DNA of 18,423 bases from Acidobacteriaceae bacterium (GTDB lineage Bacteria > Acidobacteriota > Terriglobia > Terriglobales > Acidobacteriaceae), in assembly GCA_030040175.1 (NCBI GenBank), contig JASHUF010000409.1, forward strand, positions 1 to 18,423, read 5' to 3'. Position numbers and translations under genes: made by a program. Within the stretch, counting starts at the first letter, position 1. Every line of letters starts with the position of its first letter. Positions 1-4,650 of the stretch are shown here, one piece after another. The notes below the pieces were generated by a model, which saw nothing but the letters and a program-made list of their open reading frames with translations, searched no databases and was not told the origin of the DNA.

Positions 1-893
1 CGACTCACCTTGGCCGGCTGCAACGCCTTTTCGGCAAAGGTGGTGATCTCGTCGGAGTACTCGATGATATCGATCTTTTCGCCGCGAAATTCGCGGATGA
101 TCGACTGCACGCGCATGCCTTTCATGCCCACGCAGGCGCCCACCGGATCGACGTCCTTGTCGCGGCTTTGCACGGCGATCTTGGTGCGCTCGCCGGCCTC
201 GCGAGCAATGGCCTTGATGACGACCGTGTTGTCGTAAATCTCGGGCACTTCTGACTGAAACAGGTTCTGCACCAGTTCCGGCGCCGCGCGCGACACAATC
301 ACCTGCGGTCCCTTGGCGGCGCGATCCACCTTGAGCAGGACCACGCGCACGCGCTCGCCGATCGAAAACTGCTCCAGCCGCGACTGCTCGCGCTTGGGGC
401 AGCGGGCTTCGGCCTTGCCCAGGTCGTAGATGATGTCCTGGCCCTCGACGCGCTTCACGGTCGCATTCAGCACTTCCTTTTCGCGGTGCGCGTACTCCTG
501 GAAAACGGTATCGCGCTCAGCCTCGCGCACCTTCTGGAAGATGATCTGTTTCGCCAGTTGCGCGGCGATGCGGCCCAGGGGGCTGGTGTCGCGGTACATA
601 CGAATCTCGCTGCCCACCTCTACGCCGGGCGCGAGCTCATTGGCCTCTTCCAGCGTGATCTGGTTGACCGGGTCCTCGATCTCGTCCTCGTCCGCGACCA
701 CGGTTTTGTAGATATAGGCAGTAATCTCGCCCGTTTCCTTGTTGAGCTCGCCGCGCATGTTCTCCTGGGTCTTGTAGTACTTGCGCGTGGCCAGGGCGAT
801 GGCTTCCTCGACCGCGCCGACAACGATGCCGGGGTCGATGCCTTTCTCCTGGCTCAGGAGCTCGATACTCTGATACAAAGCGCTGCTCGCCAT
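1..893 (-). CDS. nusA: Transcription elongation/termination factor NusA (3' end missing)
   Basis: NusA binds RNA polymerase in the cytoplasm and modulates pausing, termination and antitermination. The 297 codons visible begin with an ATG at 893 (MASSALYQSIELLSQEKGID). They cover the N-terminal polymerase-binding domain (about residues 1-130), an S1 domain (about 135-200) and the start of KH1. The KH1 part carries the signature VDPVGACVGMKGMRVQSI and then GEKIDIIEYS, both typical of NusA. The reading frame leaves the window at base 1, so the rest of KH1, KH2 and any C-terminal repeats are unseen. It lies 145 bases downstream of rimP on the same strand, the standard rimP-nusA order. infB would be expected beyond the left edge. 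The ribosome binding site is weak: a purine-rich AAGAAGAGAG stretch 11 or more bases upstream. The identity is essentially certain. Confidence 0.97.
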   Translation of the reverse strand, partial: MASSALYQSIELLSQEKGIDPGIVVGAVEEAIALATRKYYKTQENMRGELNKETGEITAYIYKTVVADEDEIEDPVNQITLEEANELAPGVEVGSEIRMYRDTSPLGRIAAQLAKQIIFQKVREAERDTVFQEYAHREKEVLNATVKRVEGQDIIYDLGKAEARCPKREQSRLEQFSIGERVRVVLLKVDRAAKGPQVIVSRAAPELVQNLFQSEVPEIYDNTVVIKAIAREAGERTKIAVQSRDKDVDPVGACVGMKGMRVQSIIREFRGEKIDIIEYSDEITTFAEKALQPAKVS

Positions 894-930
894 ACGTGTT
901 GCACTCTCTTCTTCGCGGTGGTTAAAGGCA

Positions 931-1032
931 GGGACTAAGGGACATAGGGACTAAGGGACCGGCAAAATCTCATCGATGGAATCCAGTCCAGGTGCCGCAT
1001 TGTGCTTTTAGTCCCTAGTCCCTCAGTCCCTG
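931..1032. repeat. Inverted minisatellite-type repeat between rimP and nusA
   Basis: The left arm (931-959) is built from GGGACTAAGGGAC units, two copies separated by AT. The right arm (1009-1032) is nearly the reverse complement (TAGTCCCTAGTCCCTCAGTC, then CCTG). On the transcript, CAGGGACT(G/A)AGGGAC followed by TAGGGACTAA can pair over roughly 24 positions with one mismatch and one bulge, closing a loop of about 50 bases. It fills nearly the whole rimP-nusA spacer. There is no U-tract after it, so it does not look like a classical terminator. Similar AGGGACTAAGGGAC strings are, from memory, dispersed in Acidobacteriota intergenic regions. A role in mRNA stability or differential expression of the two cistrons is inference. 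Confidence 0.8.
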
Positions 1033-1038
1033 CTTCTC

Positions 1039-1629
1039 TCAAATCTCCGGCACCAGGTTCGCCTTCTCGATGTTGCCGAGAGCGATCTCCACCTGGTTTA
1101 CGCCTGTCTTCCGGCTCTTGCTGTTCTGGTGCGTGGCGGAAAGGTCAATCCTGATTGTGTTTCCGTCCACGGCCGTCAATCTTCCCTGCCAGTGGCGGTT
1201 GTTGCGAACCGGCTCGAAAGTCTGCACTTTCACCAGGCAGCCGACGAACCGCTGAAAATCCTCGGGCTTGCTCAGCTTGCGATTAAGCCCCGGAGAGCTT
1301 GCCTCGAGCGTGTATTGAGCTCCCGGAACCAGGTCTTCCACGTCGAGCAATAGGCCAAAATCGCGGCTGAAGGCTGCGCAATCCTCGTGGGTGATGCCGG
1401 AGAGCTGGTCGGCATTCAGATTGCCTGCAACGAGTCTTTCCGGCAATCCCTCTGCTCCGCTTGCCCCCTCCGCCTTCATCCGGGCCCGGCCGGCGGCATT
1501 CCTTTCGAGGAAAATCCGCAATATCCGTTCTTTTGCTGCTCCGGCAAACTCGATGTCCACAACATCCAGCCCGTGCGAAGCGGCAACTCGTTCCGCTGCC
1601 GATCGGATTGCCTCCAGCCTGACTGCCAT
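1039..1629 (-). CDS. rimP: Ribosome maturation factor RimP
   Basis: RimP is a cytoplasmic factor that assists maturation of the 30S ribosomal subunit. The protein has 196 residues, against about 150-160 in E. coli. The core is recognisable. The N-terminal alpha/beta domain includes GLDVVDIEFAG (20-30), then GITHEDCAAFSRDFGLLLD (78-96) and the family signature YTLEASSPGLNRKL (106-119). A C-terminal SH3-like part contains WQGRLTAVDGNTIRIDL (147-163). The extra length is an insertion at about residues 43-77, between the strand RILRIFLE and the GITHEDC helix, rich in Ala, Gly, Arg and Glu. The ATG at 1629 is the best start because the RimP fold begins at once. No good Shine-Dalgarno is visible and a GC hairpin lies just upstream. 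It is first in the rimP-nusA operon. Confidence 0.95.
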   Translation of the reverse strand: MAVRLEAIRSAAERVAASHGLDVVDIEFAGAAKERILRIFLERNAAGRARMKAEGASGAEGLPERLVAGNLNADQLSGITHEDCAAFSRDFGLLLDVEDLVPGAQYTLEASSPGLNRKLSKPEDFQRFVGCLVKVQTFEPVRNNRHWQGRLTAVDGNTIRIDLSATHQNSKSRKTGVNQVEIALGNIEKANLVPEI

Positions 1630-1637
1630 GGGCCATC

Positions 1638-1655
1638 GCCGGCTTCACCGCCGGC
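1638..1655 (-). promoter_or_regulatory. GC hairpin immediately upstream of the rimP start codon
   Basis: GCCGGC (1638-1643) and GCCGGC (1650-1655) are self-complementary 6-bp arms around a 6-base loop. They end 8 bases before the rimP ATG on the minus-strand transcript. This is where a ribosome binding site should be, and none is recognisable. The structure may hold back rimP translation or be a chance feature of GC-rich DNA. The pairing is seen in sequence, while a function is only possible. Confidence 0.4.
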
Positions 1656-1708
1656 TGTTTTCTCCGCTAAACCCTTTGTTTGTGTGCCCGCCCATTGAAA
1701 ATTGCCGC

Positions 1709-1735
1709 AAATAAAAAGTGGGCTCTGAGCCCACT
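1709..1735 (-). terminator. Intrinsic-terminator-like hairpin in the rimP leader (putative attenuator)
   Basis: On the minus-strand transcript AGTGGGCTC and GAGCCCACT (1717-1735) form a perfect 9-bp inverted repeat around one base, followed at once by TTTTATTT. This is a textbook rho-independent terminator. It lies downstream of the predicted rimP promoter and about 87 bases before the rimP start codon, so it would end transcription before the operon unless it is overcome. Premature terminators ahead of rimP-nusA operons are, from memory, seen in other bacterial phyla. NusA itself stimulates pausing and termination at hairpins, which suggests autogenous control. That last step is inference. 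Confidence 0.75.
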
Positions 1736-1797
1736 CCTCTCTCCGCCAGCCGGTGCGCACACGGTAAAACCCGGCGGACAAATTCGTCTGCATGGCT

Positions 1798-1826
1798 AGA
1801 ATACCGCGAAATAGGGGGAATTTCAA
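1798..1826 (-). promoter_or_regulatory. Sigma-70-type promoter of the rimP-nusA operon
   Basis: On the minus strand, TTGAAA (complement of 1821-1826) is followed by a 17-base spacer and TATTCT (complement of 1798-1803). Both boxes are close to consensus and the spacing is ideal. Transcription would start near 1791. That gives a leader of about 160 bases containing the 1717-1735 hairpin. It sits in the divergent gap with the oxygenase gene that starts at 1888. Confidence 0.7.
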
Positions 1827-1887
1827 CCACCTGCGGTGGGGTAGATGCCGCTTGCACGGCCCGCGCCGGCCGGGGTAACTGATAGAT

Positions 1888-2916
1888 ATGGCATTCCGCG
1901 CTCCCGTGCCCGAACACGTTTCGCGCGCAGATTTCGAATCGCTGATGGCTTTCGCGGCTGCCGGAGCCACGAATCCGGTCGCCGGCCTCTTCGGTCCGGA
2001 CTCCATCACCTGGCGCATCAACCGCGAGGCGGCATTGTTTCTCGGCGCCGGCCGCGCCGCGCTGCTGCAACTGGCCCATCCCTGGGTGATGGCCGCGCTG
2101 GCCGAGCATTCGACGGTGCTGGAGCAGCCCATCGTTCGCTTCCACAATACGTTTCGCATCGTCTTCACGATGGTCTTCGGCTCGCTCGACCAGGCGCTGC
2201 GCGCGGCGCGTCATCTCTACGCGCTGCACACGCGCATTCAGGGCGAGCTTACCGAAGACACGGGCGGATGGAAGCGGGGCACGCACTACGAGGCCAACGA
2301 CATCTCCCCGCTGCGCTGGGTGTTTGCCACGCTGGTCGAAAGCGCGGTGATGGCGTACGAGTGCGCGCTCCCGTCCCTCGCGGCCGGCGAGCGCGAGCAG
2401 TATTATGCCGAGAGCAAGCGGATGGCAGCCCTCTTCGGGATTCCCCCGGCGGCGCTGCCGGCGGATTGGGAGGCATTCTGCGCCTACAACCGGCGGATGC
2501 ATACGGACGATGACAAATCGGGCGAGCTGGGCGTGAGCGCCGAGGCGCGCCGCTACGGCGCGCGGCTGCTCGAGGGCGCCGGTGCGTGGATTCATCCGCC
2601 GCACTGGTACCGCGCGCTGACGCTTGCGTGGCTGCCGGAGCGGCAGCGTGCGGAGTTTTCCTTCGACCTGGGTCCGGAAGAGCAGAAGGCGGCCGAAGGT
2701 GCAGCGCGGTGCCTGCCCAAAATCTATCCCCGGCTGCCGGAGGTAATCCGCTTCGTCGGCCCATACCACGAGGCGCAGGCGCGGCTCGCCGGACGGAGCG
2801 CGGGCATGGCTGCGCGCCTGAGCAACCGCTTCTGGATCGGCGCGCCGCGGATGCCGTTCGGCGAAGGCGATGCGGCGGTGCGCGAGAAGGACGATCGTAA
2901 GAGGCAGGAATGTTGA
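1888..2916 (+). CDS. MpaB/DUF2236-family oxygenase-like protein
   Basis: This 342-residue protein resembles the MpaB/DUF2236 family, which includes the rubber-oxygenase-like latex clearing proteins. Family members that have been studied bind b-type haem, though most have no known substrate. Recognisable family segments are NREAALFLGAGRAALLQLAH (45-64) followed by HPWVMAALAEHS, then a helix starting HNTFRIVFTMVFG (86-98), and ISPLRWVFATLVESAVMAYE (139-158). Histidines at 64, 74, 109 and 114 are candidates for haem or structural roles. No signal peptide is present, so it is probably cytoplasmic. The ATG at 1888 has only a weak upstream GGGG. Its last bases overlap the next gene by 7 bp, so the two are probably co-translated. 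Family assignment is fairly firm and the substrate is unknown. Confidence 0.85.
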   Translation: MAFRAPVPEHVSRADFESLMAFAAAGATNPVAGLFGPDSITWRINREAALFLGAGRAALLQLAHPWVMAALAEHSTVLEQPIVRFHNTFRIVFTMVFGSLDQALRAARHLYALHTRIQGELTEDTGGWKRGTHYEANDISPLRWVFATLVESAVMAYECALPSLAAGEREQYYAESKRMAALFGIPPAALPADWEAFCAYNRRMHTDDDKSGELGVSAEARRYGARLLEGAGAWIHPPHWYRALTLAWLPERQRAEFSFDLGPEEQKAAEGAARCLPKIYPRLPEVIRFVGPYHEAQARLAGRSAGMAARLSNRFWIGAPRMPFGEGDAAVREKDDRKRQEC

Positions 2917-3311
2917 GCCCCAATCTCGACCCGCGCGACCAGCTCGGTCCCGAAGAACTCGATGCGCTCAGCAGCGCCTTCCGCGCGCAGTTGCTCGCGT
3001 GCCTTGAAGAGTGCCTTCGCGGGCGGCACGGACTGTTTGCCGAGACCATCGCTGAAGAGAAGGCGTGGCCGGAGGCGGCCCGGCTGCGCGAGCTTGCGGT
3101 CGCCCTCCAGGGCGTATACACCGCGCACGAAAGACGCAACCCGCTCTGCGACGAGTTCCTGGATCTCTGCTCGATTTCCGGGGATCCAATTTCCGCAGAT
3201 TCGGGGCGCGGAAAGGGAAATTCCGGCGAGCGCAGGCTGGCGCGCGCGTTTCTGGAGCGCATCGAGCGGGGAGAAGTGGGAACGCCCACGGAAGAAAAGC
3301 GGGTCGAATAG
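2910..3311 (+). CDS. Conserved hypothetical protein with four cysteines
   Basis: This 133-residue protein has no domain I can name with a function. It is mostly helical and soluble. It has CLEECLRGRHGLF (31-43), WPEAARLRELAVALQ (53-67), and LCDEFLDLC (79-87) followed by a variable Gly/Ser stretch and ERRLARAFLERIERGE. From memory, Acidobacteriota carry a family of small hypotheticals with the same order of motifs: cysteine pair, GLF, WPEA.eLR, C..FL..CS and LA..fL.eI. The four cysteines (31, 35, 80, 87) could bind a metal or form a redox pair, which is speculation. The ATG at 2910 overlaps the stop of the oxygenase gene and follows GGCAGGA, indicating coupled translation. Confidence 0.75.
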   Translation: MLSPNLDPRDQLGPEELDALSSAFRAQLLACLEECLRGRHGLFAETIAEEKAWPEAARLRELAVALQGVYTAHERRNPLCDEFLDLCSISGDPISADSGRGKGNSGERRLARAFLERIERGEVGTPTEEKRVE

Positions 3312-3333
3312 AGAGGTAAGCGCAGAATCCTGG

Positions 3334-3365
3334 CGAAGCGATGCGCGATGCCGCGCACCGCTTCG
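3334..3365. terminator. Bidirectional hairpin between convergent genes
   Basis: CGAAGCG (3334-3340) pairs with CGCTTCG (3359-3365). An inner stem GCGCG/CGCGC (43-47 with 52-56 in the 3300s) extends the structure. It lies in the 61-base gap between the stops of the small hypothetical (plus) and the outer-membrane protein gene (minus), where a shared terminator is expected. No U-tract follows on either strand, so efficient intrinsic termination is uncertain. Confidence 0.4.
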
Positions 3366-3372
3366 AACCTGT

Positions 3373-4302
3373 TTAGAAGCGTACGCCGAAGGTGACGGGA
3401 ATCACCTCGGTGGTCCCGAGCCCGTTGTTTTGCGAAGGCGGAGGCGTGTGAATAAACGTATAGCGCGCCTCGGCAAAGATCTGCGTATGGCTGTCGCCGT
3501 ACATGCCGCCTACGCGATGGTACAGCCCGAATCCGGCGTTGCCGCCCCATTGGTTGGAGGTGAACGAGGAAACGGTCACGTTTTCGTAGTATTCGCCGTA
3601 ATAGCTTATTGCCTCTTCGGGCGCCTGGAAGTTGGTCGACTTATGGTAGTAGCCGAAGCCGCCGACCAGGTAAACGCCGTTCGACTTTTTGGGAAAGAGA
3701 TCGACCACGGGAGAGCCGGTGATCGAGTTGATGTGGGTGTTGCCCGCCGAGATGTCGTCCGAATCGCCAGTAGCGCTATTGACCGCCGAAATCAATGCTC
3801 CCGGCAGCTTGTCGTCCATGAACTGGTATTCGAGCAGCGCAGAAACGCGCTTGTTGAAGCGCAGGCCCGCGCCCAGGTTGAAGTTGCCGCCAAAGGTGAT
3901 GACGGGAAGGCCTTCGGGGACCGCCGCGCCGGATGAGCTGGTTCCGGAGACCACGCCATATTGGTTGGTGTCGTTGCCGAGGGGGGCGTTGAAGCCCGCG
4001 CCGGCTTCGAAGGCGAGGCGGCTGCCGATGTAGTGCTTCCACCCTCCGCCGCCGTACTCCTGCCCGGCGGCTGCGCCGGCACCGCCCGAAGGCGCTGGCG
4101 CCGCGGGCAGCGCCGCAGCGTCAGGGTCGAGCGCGGCCATGGCCTGGAGCGAGCTGGATTCCGTGGCCGGGGAAAAGCTGTTGACGGTGGTCGAAGCTGG
4201 AACGGGATTGGACTGCGCACTTGCCATCGAAGCAGCGAGAAAGATCGCAGCCCCCAGAAGACTGACACGCCGCAGAGGCGAGGACCAGCAGGGGAATGAC
4301 AT
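3373..4302 (-). CDS. Outer-membrane beta-barrel protein, porin-like, function unknown
   Basis: This 309-residue protein is predicted to be exported and inserted in the outer membrane. The N-terminus has a signal peptide: basic RR at 11-12, a hydrophobic stretch VSLLGAAIFLAASM, and a likely cleavage after ASA at residue 29. A low-complexity Ala/Pro/Ser/Gly linker follows to about residue 84. The rest alternates polar and hydrophobic residues as amphipathic strands (for example GGNFNLGAGLRFNKRVSALL). It has many Gly, Asn and aromatic residues and ends in the classic terminal signature VTFGVRF with a C-terminal Phe. The start at 4302 follows TTGAGG with 7-base spacing, a good ribosome binding site. 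It is a monocistronic minus-strand gene. No specific ligand or pore function can be read. Confidence 0.85.
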   Translation of the reverse strand: MSFPCWSSPLRRVSLLGAAIFLAASMASAQSNPVPASTTVNSFSPATESSSLQAMAALDPDAAALPAAPAPSGGAGAAAGQEYGGGGWKHYIGSRLAFEAGAGFNAPLGNDTNQYGVVSGTSSSGAAVPEGLPVITFGGNFNLGAGLRFNKRVSALLEYQFMDDKLPGALISAVNSATGDSDDISAGNTHINSITGSPVVDLFPKKSNGVYLVGGFGYYHKSTNFQAPEEAISYYGEYYENVTVSSFTSNQWGGNAGFGLYHRVGGMYGDSHTQIFAEARYTFIHTPPPSQNNGLGTTEVIPVTFGVRF

Positions 4303-4413
4303 GTCGAAACCTCAAGGGACAGAGTCGGTTAAGCGCTTGCCGGGAAAGCGGGACTCCCGCATCCATGTTAGACACGGAATTCCGGCGGAGGTTGCAGACC
4401 CGGGGCAAGTTTC

Positions 4414-4428
4414 ACTCCTTAAAGGAGT
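4414..4428 (-). promoter_or_regulatory. Short dyad upstream of the outer-membrane protein gene
   Basis: ACTCCTT and AAGGAGT are 7-bp inverted arms around one base, lying 112-126 bases before the start codon of the beta-barrel gene. It could be a transcription-factor operator or a small leader hairpin. No convincing -35/-10 pair was identified around it, so the assignment is tentative. Confidence 0.3.
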
Positions 4429-4503
4429 TCGCGTCATGCGCGCGGCCCGCGCCGCAATCTTTGGCTCGTGTCCTGTCACTGAAGTTCACAACATCAATTC
4501 CGC

Positions 4504-4630
4504 TGTCATCCTGAGCGAACGCGCGCCCCAAACGCCTTTCAGGGTCCCCAAAGAGCGTTCTTTGCTCTTTGGGCCGAGTTTGGGGGTGGTGAGTCGAAGG
4601 ATCTGCTTTTCTCGGCCTCGAAGGATGACA
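4504..4630. repeat. MITE/REP-like palindromic element with TGTCATCCT ends
   Basis: Terminal inverted repeats TGTCATCCT (4504-4512) and AGGATGACA (4622-4630) bracket nested stems. The outer stem is CCCCAAAC (4526-4533) with GTTTGGGG (4578-4585). The inner stem is CCCAAAGAGC (4547-4556) with GCTCTTTGGG (4564-4573), perfect over 10 bp with a 7-base loop. Strings such as GTCATCCTGAGCGAA and GTCGAAGGATCTGC are, from memory, frequent dispersed repeats in Acidobacteriota. It occupies much of the 348-base gap between rng and the outer-membrane protein gene and may also end the rng transcript. No coding capacity is seen. The rest of the gap (4303-4503) holds the beta-barrel gene's leader and nothing else I can identify. 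Confidence 0.75.
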
Positions 4631-4650
4631 CGAACTTCTGGGACGCCAGG

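Noticed and set aside
2249..3550. 433-codon minus-strand open frame across the oxygenase gene
   Set aside because: The product is Arg/Pro/Ser/Ala-rich, has no domain and overlaps three real genes.
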